Shown here: piece by piece, positions 1 through 7,662 of the stretch
How positions within the stretch are numbered: the first letter of the stretch is position 1
Layout: the number at the start of each line of letters is the position of its first letter
NCBI GenBank assembly: GCA_913056165.1
Contig: CAJXMD010000011.1
Coordinates: 1-45,470 of the forward strand
Direction: 5' to 3'
From: an uncultured Halieaceae bacterium
GTDB taxonomy: Bacteria > Pseudomonadota > Gammaproteobacteria > Pseudomonadales > Halieaceae
DNA length: 45,470 nucleotides
Notes under the pieces: model-generated
The model's input: the letters and a program-made list of their open reading frames with translations, nothing else
The model's database searches: none
Told to the model about the DNA's origin: nothing
Program-made: the position numbers and the translations under genes

Positions 1-283
1 CGTGATAGGCCTCGAGCCTTGCTCTTGCCGACCAGTGATCATCAAGGGTCGCATCTGCCGTAAGCAAAAGCCGGCGTAAAACTCCGCCCGAGGCCCCATC
101 GCCCTCCGCCGTATGATGGCTCGGAATGTAATAGAGATCCCCGAAGAAAAAACCGCTGAAATCAAGACGTGGGGGCTCACTAGCATGAAGTTGGAACGAC
201 GCCAGAAAGGTCAGGCCGCTTGCACAAACAAGGACCGAAAGCCTTCTCGCCAATCTTTGAGTTAAGTGCCGGTAATGTCTCAC
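1..283 (-). CDS. Outer-membrane porin, N-terminal part (runs off the window)
   Basis: The reverse strand reads from a GTG at 283-281 to the window edge without a stop, about 94 codons. An AATGGAGGG Shine-Dalgarno sits directly upstream. The product begins with an Arg-rich n-region and a hydrophobic stretch ending near Ala-Ser-Glu, which fits a signal peptide. The mature start reads LDFSGFFFGDLYYIPSHH, then VLRRLLLTADATLDDHWSAR. A first beta strand followed by an 'RR..LT.DA.L...WSAR' segment is what phosphate-selective or OprO/OprP-like porins and related carbohydrate porins show. Substrate cannot be told from this fragment. It is transcribed divergently from the thymidine kinase gene. The porin call is inference from a short piece; a generic beta-barrel protein is the alternative. 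Confidence 0.6.
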   Translation of the reverse strand, partial: MRHYRHLTQRLARRLSVLVCASGLTFLASFQLHASEPPRLDFSGFFFGDLYYIPSHHTAEGDGASGGVLRRLLLTADATLDDHWSARARLEAYH

Positions 284-378
284 CCCTCCATTCTCTCACA
301 GGACTTTTATTTGCAAAGTCTACTTGGCCGAGGCGTCGTGATATGCAAACCTATCCCGTGAGGTACTAGGTGCACGAG

Positions 379-963
379 ATGAGCAAGCTTTTTTTTCGCT
401 ACGGGGCCATGAACAGCGGTAAGACCACTGCTCTGCTGCAAGTCGCGCACAACTATGAAGAGCGCGGTCAAAAAGTCATCATTGTCAAATCGGCAGTTGA
501 TACCAAAGGCAACGAGCAGGTCGTGTCCCGTTTGGGCGTGAGCCGGGACGCCGATATTGTGCTGAATCCGGAGCAGGATCTAAGATCGCTGCTTCACGAG
601 CGTTATCCCGATAATTCGGATGGCAGTCATTCCATTGACTGCATCCTGATCGATGAGGCGCAGTTTCTGACCCCTGATCAGGTTGATCAGGCGCTCCAAA
701 TTGCGGTGATGGATCTCATTCCTGTGCTGGCTTACGGCATTCGCACCGATTTTCAAACCCTCTCATTTCCCGGGAGTAAGCGACTCATGGAAGTCGCTCA
801 TGCGCTGGAAGAGATGAAGACAATTTGCCGCTGTGGCCGCAAAGCGATTTTCAATGCCCGACTCAAAGACGGAGCGGTAATCAGAGAAGGCTCGCAAGTG
901 ATGATTGACGGTAGCGACGCCCGATATGAGGCGCGCTGTGCTCGCTGCTATCTTGAGGGATAG
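379..963 (+). CDS. tdk: Thymidine kinase
   Basis: Cytosolic thymidine kinase of the type II (TK1-like) family; it phosphorylates thymidine with ATP in pyrimidine salvage. The P-loop GAMNSGKT lies near the N-terminus, the Walker B/catalytic segment is IDEAQFLTPDQV, and the lasso/zinc region holds paired cysteines (CRCGRKA and CARC at the C-terminus). E. coli Tdk has the same order and similar length (about 205 aa). The ATG at 379 (MSKLFFRYGAMN) is preferred because it matches the family's usual N-terminus; a GTG at 370 would add three residues. The last Cys pair ends only four residues from the stop, so the tail is shorter than in E. coli. Followed 62 bases later by an SDR gene on the same strand, with no functional link evident. 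Confidence 0.95.
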   Translation: MSKLFFRYGAMNSGKTTALLQVAHNYEERGQKVIIVKSAVDTKGNEQVVSRLGVSRDADIVLNPEQDLRSLLHERYPDNSDGSHSIDCILIDEAQFLTPDQVDQALQIAVMDLIPVLAYGIRTDFQTLSFPGSKRLMEVAHALEEMKTICRCGRKAIFNARLKDGAVIREGSQVMIDGSDARYEARCARCYLEG

Positions 964-1025
964 AGAAGTTGTCGTACAAAGTCATGGCGATTGCAGTAAC
1001 CAATTAAGATAAAAAGAGGCCATAA

Positions 1026-1796
1026 ATGCGAGTTGAAAAAAAAGTAGCGCTTGTTACGGGGGGCGGATCGGGTATTGGTGCTGCCACTAGCCACCGCTTG
1101 GCAGAAGAGGGGGCGCTGGTGGTGGTATCCGATATTGATCTTGGCGCGGCTGAGCAAGTTGTTAATGACATTATTGCTGCCGGATTTCAGGCGGAGGCCC
1201 ACCATCAAGACGTCACCGATTCAATTCAGTGGCACGATATCGTGAACGGTATCGTGGACGACCATGGGCGATTCGATATTCTGGTGAATAACGCTGGCAT
1301 CGTATTAACTGGCACGATTGAAGACACCACACTTGAGGACTGGCGACAGATCAACGCCGTCAACAGCGAGGGAGTTTTTTTGGGTACTCAAGCGGCGATC
1401 GGCGTCATGAAGAGGGCCGGCGGTTCGATCATCAATATATCATCAATAGAAGGACTGGTCGGCGATCCGCTCATTGCGGCCTACAACGCCAGCAAGGCCG
1501 CGGTCCGAATGATGACCAAATCTGCCGCCCTCCACTGCGCGGAACAGGGCTACGGCATTCGGATAAATTCTGTCCATCCGGGCTTCATAGAGACGCCAAT
1601 GGTTGTCAACGGCGTAGCGGCGATGGGAGAGGAAAATGCGAAGGCATTTCAGGAATATGTCCTCAGCAGTATTCCGGTGGGTGCCATGGGCAAACCCAGG
1701 GATATTGCCAACGGAGTTTTATTTCTCGCCTCTGACGAGTCGGCCTACATGACTGGCTCAGAACTCATCATCGACGGGGGCTTCACCGCTCGATAA
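1026..1796 (+). CDS. Short-chain dehydrogenase/reductase, alcohol/hydroxysteroid dehydrogenase type
   Basis: A classical SDR of 256 aa, a normal family length. The cofactor motif TGGGSGIG spans residues 11-18, Asp36 ends beta 2 and points to NAD(H) rather than NADP(H), NNAG is at 88-91, and the catalytic residues are Ser140, Tyr153 and Lys157 in a YNASK motif. The segment HPGFIETPM and the end GSELIIDGGFTAR resemble cyclopentanol dehydrogenases and 3-alpha/20-beta-hydroxysteroid dehydrogenases. It therefore probably oxidises a cyclic or secondary alcohol in the cytoplasm. A good Shine-Dalgarno (AAAGAGG) precedes the ATG by six bases. The exact substrate is unknown, since SDR subfamilies are not resolved by motif alone. 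Confidence 0.9.
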   Translation: MRVEKKVALVTGGGSGIGAATSHRLAEEGALVVVSDIDLGAAEQVVNDIIAAGFQAEAHHQDVTDSIQWHDIVNGIVDDHGRFDILVNNAGIVLTGTIEDTTLEDWRQINAVNSEGVFLGTQAAIGVMKRAGGSIINISSIEGLVGDPLIAAYNASKAAVRMMTKSAALHCAEQGYGIRINSVHPGFIETPMVVNGVAAMGEENAKAFQEYVLSSIPVGAMGKPRDIANGVLFLASDESAYMTGSELIIDGGFTAR

Positions 1797-1869
1797 GCCC
1801 CTGCTTGTGATCGAGCCCCCGACCTTAGCGATCGGCGGCCTTAATTTTCGTCAGTCCAGCGCGCTGATC

Positions 1870-2301
1870 CTATTGCAGAGGCGAGACCTTGAAAGTCATT
1901 GTCTTCGCCACGAAGTCCACTTGACCTGAGACAATATTGATAAGCCCGTTGGTCACCACATCCAGTGAATACATATCGAACACTGTGCCGTTCTTGCGAT
2001 AAACGCCTTGCAGGGTGGCTCGCTCAATTTGTTCGCCATTTTGTGTCCAGGCATAGCCGGTAAATTCACCCATCGTGCCCATACCCAGCTTGTCGGTGAA
2101 CTCATAGGAAAGGTATACGCGACCATAGTCCCCAGCTTCACCAGTGGCGGCAACGCTATAGTTAGTCCCATCGGTTGTGTGGGCGGCATCAATGGTAAAG
2201 GTGGCAGTGAACTCACCCTCACCATAGTTTAGGTCTTGGCCAAAACCAAATGGCGCGGCGAAAAGAAGGAACGTTAATGTCAGAATTTTGCGAAGGGTCA
2301 T
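1870..2301 (-). CDS. Small secreted protein, paralogue of 3761-4216
   Basis: 143 aa with a clear signal peptide (MTLRKILTLTFLLFAAPFGFG, cleavage probably before QDL). AGGAG lies seven bases before the ATG. The mature part is rich in Thr, Gly and aromatic residues and looks all-beta. The segment GDYGRVYLSYEFTD aligns with GVYGRVYATYELKA in the protein at 3761-4216. Both also share a later G(T/S)VF.M.(S/N).V block and a C-terminal TMTF/TLTV strand, so the two are paralogues. No catalytic motif or known domain is recognised. It is convergent with the SDR gene upstream. Function unknown; a periplasmic or extracellular binding role is only a guess. Confidence 0.75.
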   Translation of the reverse strand: MTLRKILTLTFLLFAAPFGFGQDLNYGEGEFTATFTIDAAHTTDGTNYSVAATGEAGDYGRVYLSYEFTDKLGMGTMGEFTGYAWTQNGEQIERATLQGVYRKNGTVFDMYSLDVVTNGLINIVSGQVDFVAKTMTFKVSPLQ

Positions 2302-2480
2302 GGTTTTCTCCTAGTCAGATTCAAAACGAGGCGCTGGGGAAAACCCCGCCACGTGCTAGTCAACACTACCGGCTTTTTGAACCCTTGACAGCAGGGTATT
2401 CGTGGTGGCCACCAAAGTGACGTCTTTTCATCCGTTATTGGCGCTGTCAGCGTAATGTTGCTGAGGTTTTATGGGGATCC

Positions 2481-3059
2481 CTACCGGCTTATTCTGGGAA
2501 TTCCGGTTAAGGCTTCCACTTGCACCCGTTGCATGATGCTCTCTACGTTGGCGCAGTTCTCAATCAACTCAGCAAATCGCACCGTGCGATTTTGATAATC
2601 GAGGATCGCAGGCAACACTGGTACATTTGAGGCGAGTGCAATTCTGGCAAATCCCTGTTTCAACCTGGCCACCCCGCGTCGAGTCCCCTCGGGAGTGATG
2701 CCGAGTACCAGTTTTGATCGAGTTTGAAATGCTCGATGCATTTGCTCCACCAGACCTTGCTTGCTACCTCGGTCTACAGGGATGCCGCCAAGACGACGTA
2801 GCACTGCACCCAGAGGAAACCAAAAAAGCGTGTGCTTCATCATGAACGTCGAACGCAAACCCAACGCCCACAACACAGCAATTGTTAGAATAAAGTCGAA
2901 ATTGGAGCTATGAGGCAGCAGAGCCACCACCATTTTGGGTCTGTTGGGAAACTCACCGTTAATACGCCAACCCCATAACCGCAGGGTGACTCTTCCGATC
3001 CACCGAGTGATCGGGTTGGCGTTTTTTGGCAAATTGTCGCCAAGTTTTGGCCAGCCCAT
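2481..3059 (-). CDS. PlsC-like 1-acylglycerol-3-phosphate acyltransferase family protein
   Basis: 192 aa of the glycerophospholipid acyltransferase fold. The catalytic H(X4)D motif is HSSNFD (His50, Asp55). MKHTLFWFPLGAVLRRLGG and IPVDR follow, then ITPEGTR (Glu124-Gly-Thr-Arg127) for glycerol-phosphate binding and a VPVLPAILDY block. It is short compared with E. coli PlsC (245 aa) and has only a weak N-terminal hydrophobic stretch. It belongs to the small MAT/lysophospholipid-like acyltransferases whose acceptor may not be lysophosphatidate. The start ATG has a poor Shine-Dalgarno, but no better in-frame start exists nearby. It lies between two secreted-protein paralogues, and a separate phospholipid operon occurs at 36-41 kb, so a housekeeping role here is doubtful. 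Confidence 0.82.
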   Translation of the reverse strand: MGWPKLGDNLPKNANPITRWIGRVTLRLWGWRINGEFPNRPKMVVALLPHSSNFDFILTIAVLWALGLRSTFMMKHTLFWFPLGAVLRRLGGIPVDRGSKQGLVEQMHRAFQTRSKLVLGITPEGTRRGVARLKQGFARIALASNVPVLPAILDYQNRTVRFAELIENCANVESIMQRVQVEALTGIPRISR

Positions 3060-3144
3060 ATTATTACCGTTACCAAAAACTGATGGGCAACATCATCGCA
3101 CTAAGTTAGCGCTTCGGGTATCGGCTTTTCATGCTTGAGTCCTT

Positions 3145-3164
3145 GACCTAATCATGCTTAGGTC
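3145..3164. promoter_or_regulatory. Perfect 7-bp inverted repeat, possible operator
   Basis: GACCTAA, six bases, TTAGGTC: a perfect dyad in the 149-base divergent gap between the acyltransferase gene and the membrane-protein gene, 45 bases before the ATG at 3209. The size and symmetry suit a dimeric regulator site. No T-run follows, so it is not an obvious terminator. Function is inferred from symmetry and position only. Confidence 0.35.
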
Positions 3165-3208
3165 GCAGCACCACCATTTGCCTTCCCGACAGAAACAGGA
3201 GATTCACA

Positions 3209-3700
3209 ATGCCACCCATGACAGTACTTGGTTGGTTTCATACCGTGATTGGCGCGGCCGCGATTTTGACGGCCATCTACTCCCTGTACCATCACAAAAT
3301 CCTGAGCGCTGCCAATGCCTCTGGTAAAGCTTATTTGCTAATGACCCTTTTCGTCGCAAGCTCTGCACTCATGATTTATAACCAGGGCGGGCTGGGGCCC
3401 GGGCACGCACTTGCTGTACTGGCGCTGCTTGCGCTCGGTATCGGTGTTTTTGTCGAGCTGAAGGCCCCCATTGGCGGGCTTTCAAAGTATCTGCAAACCG
3501 CCGCTTACACCGCCACGCTGCTTTTTCACATGATACCGGCGATCACCGATTTTCTGCGAAGATTGCCCGTCGGCGACCCCTTTATCGAGTCCTTTGATTC
3601 CCCCTTACTCCGGGGCTTTTACCTCGCCTTTTTATTGGCATTCATTGCGGGCTTGAGCGTCCAATTCCTGTGGCTACGAAAACAAAGCAGTACTAGCTAG
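3209..3700 (+). CDS. Small four-helix membrane protein, unknown function
   Basis: 163 aa, almost entirely hydrophobic, with four likely transmembrane helices (about residues 7-25, 39-80 as a pair with a short loop, 95-115 and 138-157). Histidines occur near membrane edges: WFH at the start, YHH after helix 1 and LLFHMIP in helix 3. This pattern is seen in DUF2306-like and cytochrome-b561-like small membrane proteins, but no haem-ligand arrangement is convincing. The Shine-Dalgarno AGGAG lies seven bases before the ATG. The gene ends just before a strong bidirectional terminator. The protein is not recognised beyond being an inner-membrane protein. Confidence 0.75.
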   Translation: MPPMTVLGWFHTVIGAAAILTAIYSLYHHKILSAANASGKAYLLMTLFVASSALMIYNQGGLGPGHALAVLALLALGIGVFVELKAPIGGLSKYLQTAAYTATLLFHMIPAITDFLRRLPVGDPFIESFDSPLLRGFYLAFLLAFIAGLSVQFLWLRKQSSTS

Positions 3701-3716
3701 CTTTTGCCTGCCGCAT

Positions 3717-3747
3717 AAAAAAGGCCACTCAACGTGGCCTTTTTTTA
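3717..3747. terminator. Bidirectional rho-independent terminator
   Basis: An A-run, the stem AGGCCAC / GTGGCCT with loop TCAAC, then a run of seven Ts. Because A- and T-runs flank the stem, it can stop transcription from the membrane-protein gene on the plus strand and from the secreted-protein gene on the minus strand; the two genes converge here. Confidence 0.9.
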
Positions 3748-3760
3748 TCCCTTGGTCCCG

Positions 3761-4216
3761 TCATTTTAGGATGTAGGCATCAACCGTAAGGGTTTTTGCA
3801 GCCGCATCAAAGATAACCACGTCAAAGTTTTGAGTTCCATCACCCAAAAGTACGACGTTGTTCATCGTAAAAACCGATCCCTCCCGAGAAAAATAGCCTG
3901 AGAATGTCCCGGTAGCGAAGGTCCCGTCAGCAAGGAACCCGCGACCATTGCCGTGAACCGAGCCGTGGGTTTTAGAATTGTCCGCAGCTTTTAGTTCATA
4001 GGTTGCGTAGACGCGACCATAGACACCCATCATGCCCTCTGCCGTAATGACCACACCGTCATCGAGCAATCTTGCCGAAGTCACGGTCATATCGGCCTTC
4101 GCCTGCCGGCGCTCAAGCTCTAACGGAGCGCCGAGATCCTGTGCCTGTGTTAGACCTGCGAGCAACATGTAGGAAGAAAAAATGATTAACAAGGTTTTTA
4201 CGGCTTTTAAATGCAT
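3761..4216 (-). CDS. Small secreted protein, paralogue of 1870-2301
   Basis: 151 aa with a signal peptide ending at TQAQ. The mature protein has the GVYGRVYATYELKA block shared with the protein at 1870-2301, followed by Gly/Thr-rich segments (GTFATGTFSGYF) and EGSVFTMNNVVLLGDG. Predicted as a small all-beta exported protein. TGGAG lies seven bases upstream of the ATG. Its leader shares AATAAACTGG and an AGCAC element with the leader of the neighbouring PDZ lipoprotein gene. No domain with known function is recognised. Together with its paralogue it suggests a locally duplicated envelope or extracellular protein. Confidence 0.75.
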   Translation of the reverse strand: MHLKAVKTLLIIFSSYMLLAGLTQAQDLGAPLELERRQAKADMTVTSARLLDDGVVITAEGMMGVYGRVYATYELKAADNSKTHGSVHGNGRGFLADGTFATGTFSGYFSREGSVFTMNNVVLLGDGTQNFDVVIFDAAAKTLTVDAYILK

Positions 4217-4343
4217 CGTGCTCTCCAGTTTATTTAGTGCGAGTTGATAAGTATCTATTTACTGTTAGCGGAACCACATCGGTTAACACGCCAGCTTTTA
4301 GCGCATTAGCGCCAATGTGCCACGCCGGAGACACCGTAAGCAT

Positions 4344-4366
4344 AAAAAACCCCGCCGTAGCGGGGT
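4344..4366 (-). terminator. Rho-independent terminator of the PDZ lipoprotein gene
   Basis: Read on the minus strand: ACCCCG, a six-base loop, CGGGGT, then six Ts. It lies 22 bases after the stop of the gene at 4388-5143. Confidence 0.85.
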
Positions 4367-4387
4367 CTTATAACTACACGGGTTCAA

Positions 4388-5143
4388 TTATCGGCTAATT
4401 GTCCAACCCGCCTGCTCAAGGGCAAATCGGTCCTCGCTCAGGTTACCAAGCGCAACCACCTTGCCGGCATCATTAAACTCAAACCGAGTGACCGTGTGGT
4501 TGTCCACCGGCAGGCCGCTTACCTCATCGGTGTCCCAGCCTTGAGTCCAGACATAGACCACATTGCCCTGCCCGATAGCCTCGTGAAGCTCCCACTTCTC
4601 AGGACCCCAGGTATCTGCGTCACCGGTATCCATCCACGCAAGCATTTGAGCCTTGCTGATGGGTGTGTCGATGATGCCGCGAGCCACTGAAATATCCATG
4701 CTCTCTCCATCGCGCAGGATAACTGCATCGACTACCTCGCCGGGCTTGCCACGGAAATCGAGCTTACCCATATTGGCTTCGTTGACCTCGACGCCTCGGA
4801 CAGAAAGGAACTGATCTCCTGGCTGCAGAAGACCGTCAACGGGACTTTCGGGCGTGACCGTGCCGACTATCATGCGGCCTTCTTCGTCCGCTGGATCCCA
4901 GGTAAACCCGAACCCCACGTAGCGGCTTCTATATAGCAAACCATCTTCTGCCATGAGCTCTTGTACAGCGGCCATGGCCTCAGCTTTACCCGTGGCGCCA
5001 GCAGTCACCCACTGCGTGGCAGCGGCAATATTAGGATTTTCGGTCGGCGCAGGTGCAGGTCCGGCACCACCACAGGCTGTCAAACCGACGATGGCTATGG
5101 CACCGAACGCGGCAGACACCGATTTCGTTACAGATTGATACAT
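4388..5143 (-). CDS. PDZ-domain lipoprotein
   Basis: 251 aa exported lipoprotein. The signal peptide ends in a lipobox, GLTAC, with Cys24 as lipidation site, followed by a Gly/Ala/Pro linker. Residues about 75-155 form a PDZ domain: YVGFGFTW as the carboxylate-binding loop, then IVGTVTPESPVDGLLQPGDQFLSVRG and a VILRDGESMDISVARG strand. The C-terminal 80 residues (VVYVWTQGWDTDEVSG, then TVTRFEFNDAGKVVALG) look like a SnoaL/NTF2-like strand set. No protease domain is present, so it probably works as a peptide-binding or scaffold protein in the periplasm. A GGGGGAAG Shine-Dalgarno precedes the ATG, and a clean terminator follows the gene. Confidence 0.82.
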   Translation of the reverse strand: MYQSVTKSVSAAFGAIAIVGLTACGGAGPAPAPTENPNIAAATQWVTAGATGKAEAMAAVQELMAEDGLLYRSRYVGFGFTWDPADEEGRMIVGTVTPESPVDGLLQPGDQFLSVRGVEVNEANMGKLDFRGKPGEVVDAVILRDGESMDISVARGIIDTPISKAQMLAWMDTGDADTWGPEKWELHEAIGQGNVVYVWTQGWDTDEVSGLPVDNHTVTRFEFNDAGKVVALGNLSEDRFALEQAGWTISR

Positions 5144-5279
5144 TGTGCTTCCCCCAGTTTATTGTTGTGCCAGCTCGCCATGAACCAGCCGAGAGGCATG
5201 GATGCCTCCGAACCGCCAAGGTAGACTAATTTTGGTCACAACTCAAAACTAAATTGGCTGCTGTAAGCAAATGTAGTGA

Positions 5280-5299
5280 TAACGTGATCATCACGGTTA
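5280..5299. promoter_or_regulatory. Palindrome just upstream of the amidohydrolase gene
   Basis: CGTGAT-C-ATCACG (5283-5295) is perfect, and the symmetry extends to TAAC on the left and GTTA on the right with one extra G. It ends just before the AGGGAG Shine-Dalgarno of the gene starting at 5313. It could be a repressor site or leader hairpin; inferred from symmetry only. Confidence 0.35.
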
Positions 5300-5312
5300 G
5301 GGAGAACGCCTA

Positions 5313-7019
5313 ATGTTTACCAATTTTCACTTAAACAGATCAAACGGCGTTGGACTGGTCCTTCTTTTCTTACTGGCCACCCTCGGATGCGACAACTCCC
5401 CATCAGTGACCTACGACACCATCATACGGGGTGGGACCATCTATGACGGCTCGGGCGCCACCCCTTATCGGGCTGACATTGCGTTAAAAAGCCAGCGAAT
5501 TGCTGCCATCGGGGACTTGGGCGGCGCCTCAGGGCGCATCGAAATCGATGCCACAGGCAAGGCCGTAAGCCCTGGGTTCATCAACATGATCGGTTGGGGA
5601 GTGACTTCTCTCATAAAAGATGGCCGCGGCATCAGTGATATTTCTCAGGGCATTACCCTCGAAGTATTCGGGGAAGGAAACTCGATGGGCCCCTTATCAC
5701 CCTCGATGCGGGAAGAATTTCCGAAGTACTGGGATCAAATATCGCCCTCCTGGACGAGCCTGGGAGAGTATCTGGAGTTTCTTGAAGACCGGGGCGTGTC
5801 CTCTAATGTCGCCTCTTTCATCGGAGCAACCACCGCACGCATCCATGTACTTGGTCGCGATGACGTCAAAGCGTCGCCCAGTCAGCTTGAGGAAATGCAG
5901 GCGCTGGTAAGAGATGCAATGCAAGAAGGTGCGGTTGGGGTTGCCTCATCCCTCATCTATACCCCCGCCAGTTTTGCCAACACCGAGGAGTTAATCGCTC
6001 TTGCGAGTGCCGCATCCGAGTATGGAGGAATCTATGCATCCCATATGCGAAATGAGGGAAAGGGCATTTTTGAGGCCCTCGATGAGCTGATTACTATCGC
6101 GCGGGAAGCGGATATCCCCGCTGAAATCTACCACCTCAAAATCTCCTACCCTCCCTTCTGGGACCGATTCGATGATGTGCTCGCGGTTATCGAAGACGCG
6201 CGACGCTCGGGCCTGAAAATAACCGCCGATATGTACCCCTACCCCGCAGGATCGACGGGGCTGGACGCAATCATGCCCCCGTGGGTGAAAGAAGGGGGCA
6301 TCGATCAATGGATCGCACGAATGCAGGATCCTGAGACCCGGGCCAAGTTAATTCAGGCAATGCGAGAGAACCCAGACGATTGGGATAACAGGCTCGCCAG
6401 CGGGGGCGCGGACTCGGTGCTTCTGGTGGAGTTTCGCAATCCAGATTTGAAACACCTTGCAGGGATGACCCTCGCTGAAGTTGCGCAGCAACGGGGCATG
6501 TCGCCCGAAGAAACCGCGATGGATTTGGTGATTGAAGATAGAACCCGTGTTGGCGCGATGTACTTCAATCAGTCAGAGGACGTGGTGAGAAAAGCGATCC
6601 AACAGCCCTGGGTTAGCTTTTGTACCGACGCAGTATCCATCGCTGCTGAAGGTGATCAACTTCTAAATCACCGGCATCCGAGAACCTATGGCACATTTCC
6701 TCGAGTGCTGGGCCACTACGTTCGGGATCTGCAGTTATTGAGTCTGGAACAAGCTGTGCACCGAGCAAGTGGGTTGCCCGCTACCAACCTGTCCCTTCGG
6801 GACCGGGGCTTTTTGCGCGAGGGCTATTTCGCAGATGTGCTGGTTTTCGACCCGGACACCATTCAGGACCATGCGACATTTGAAAAGCCGCATCAATATT
6901 CCACAGGCATGGAAAAGGTTTTCGTCAATGGAGAGCTAGTGTTTGATAACGGTGAGCACACGGGAGCACTACCCGGTCAGGTTGTCAGAGGACCGGGCTG
7001 GACGGGCTGGGGTGACTAG
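5313..7019 (+). CDS. Lipoprotein amidohydrolase, N-acyl-D-amino-acid deacylase-like, lacking the HxH metal motif
   Basis: 568 aa; signal peptide with lipobox LATLGC (Cys26), so probably periplasmic and membrane-anchored. The N-terminal beta domain (YDTIIRGGTIYDGSG) and TIM-barrel core follow D-aminoacylase order: YASHMRNEG (His244), EIYHLKIS (His274), ITADMYPYPAGSTG, CTDA (Asp439), and the C-terminal beta segment FADVLVFDPDTIQD. The usual GFIDxHxH is replaced by GFINMIGWG (87-96), and the bridging Cys segment by TLEVFGEG (115-122). The first two metal ligands are therefore absent. A metal-poor or altered active site, perhaps with one zinc, is likely. AGGGAG lies eight bases before the ATG. 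True activity is open: a divergent deacylase or a non-hydrolytic binding protein. Confidence 0.85.
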   Translation: MFTNFHLNRSNGVGLVLLFLLATLGCDNSPSVTYDTIIRGGTIYDGSGATPYRADIALKSQRIAAIGDLGGASGRIEIDATGKAVSPGFINMIGWGVTSLIKDGRGISDISQGITLEVFGEGNSMGPLSPSMREEFPKYWDQISPSWTSLGEYLEFLEDRGVSSNVASFIGATTARIHVLGRDDVKASPSQLEEMQALVRDAMQEGAVGVASSLIYTPASFANTEELIALASAASEYGGIYASHMRNEGKGIFEALDELITIAREADIPAEIYHLKISYPPFWDRFDDVLAVIEDARRSGLKITADMYPYPAGSTGLDAIMPPWVKEGGIDQWIARMQDPETRAKLIQAMRENPDDWDNRLASGGADSVLLVEFRNPDLKHLAGMTLAEVAQQRGMSPEETAMDLVIEDRTRVGAMYFNQSEDVVRKAIQQPWVSFCTDAVSIAAEGDQLLNHRHPRTYGTFPRVLGHYVRDLQLLSLEQAVHRASGLPATNLSLRDRGFLREGYFADVLVFDPDTIQDHATFEKPHQYSTGMEKVFVNGELVFDNGEHTGALPGQVVRGPGWTGWGD

Positions 7020-7081
7020 AGACACATGAAGTGTGGGACCAACTTGGCTACAATGCGCGCGATCCCGTAAACCACAAGCCC

Positions 7082-7660
7082 ATGTCCCAATCACCCCTTC
7101 ATCATCCAACGCCTGAAAACTGGTTAAGCTGCGTGCTCGCCAACTTTGACGCGTTTCTGCTGGACCACGCCGCCGCCGAGAAAAAAGCCGCCGGCATGGC
7201 CATGTCCATGTTGTCCCACTACCCCGACAAAAGCAGACTGGTGACGGCAATGTCTGAATTGGCTGTCGAGGAAATGGTGCACTTCAGAGAAGTGGTCAAA
7301 TTGATTCAGAGTCGGAATCTGCAGCTTGGCGCCGATCAGAAGGACCCTTATGTTAATGAGGTTCGCAGCTGGATTCGTCAGGGCACTGACGTTTACTTAC
7401 TCGATCGCCTGCTGACGGGCGCGGTCATCGAAGCCCGGGGAGCAGAGCGTTTTGGGTTGGTGGCAGAGGGATTGCCTGAGGGAGATCTGAAAGTCTTTTA
7501 CCGATCTCTGGCTCGTTCGGAATCAAGACACTTTGAACTCTTTCTCAACCTCGCCGAAGAATATTTCTCACCAAATGAAATAGACCTACGCTGGCAGGAG
7601 CTCCTCTCCGCAGAGTCCCGCTGTATGCAGAATCTACCGATCAGAGCCGCACTGCATTAA
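7082..7660 (+). CDS. miaE: tRNA-(ms2io6A37) hydroxylase MiaE
   Basis: Non-haem diiron monooxygenase that hydroxylates the isopentenyl side chain of ms2i6A at position 37 of UNN-decoding tRNAs. The ferritin-like four-helix ligands are visible: Glu33 (AAAEKKAAG), Glu63/Glu64 and His67 (ELAVEEMVHF), Glu117 (AVIEARGAERF), Glu147 and His150 (ARSESRHFELF). At 192 aa it is close to bacterial MiaE. The ATG at 7082 gives a compact N-terminus; a GTG at 7031 would add 17 residues and has no better ribosome site. The glycosyltransferase-like gene starts two bases after the stop, so the two are probably co-expressed. Confidence 0.9.
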   Translation: MSQSPLHHPTPENWLSCVLANFDAFLLDHAAAEKKAAGMAMSMLSHYPDKSRLVTAMSELAVEEMVHFREVVKLIQSRNLQLGADQKDPYVNEVRSWIRQGTDVYLLDRLLTGAVIEARGAERFGLVAEGLPEGDLKVFYRSLARSESRHFELFLNLAEEYFSPNEIDLRWQELLSAESRCMQNLPIRAALH

Positions 7661-7662
7661 CG

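Noticed and set aside
948-1208. 86-codon minus-strand frame
   Set aside because: Antisense to the end of tdk and the SDR start, no ribosome site, composition unlike a protein.
7026-7081. TACAAT at 7049-7054 as a miaE promoter
   Set aside because: No matching -35 element at suitable spacing.
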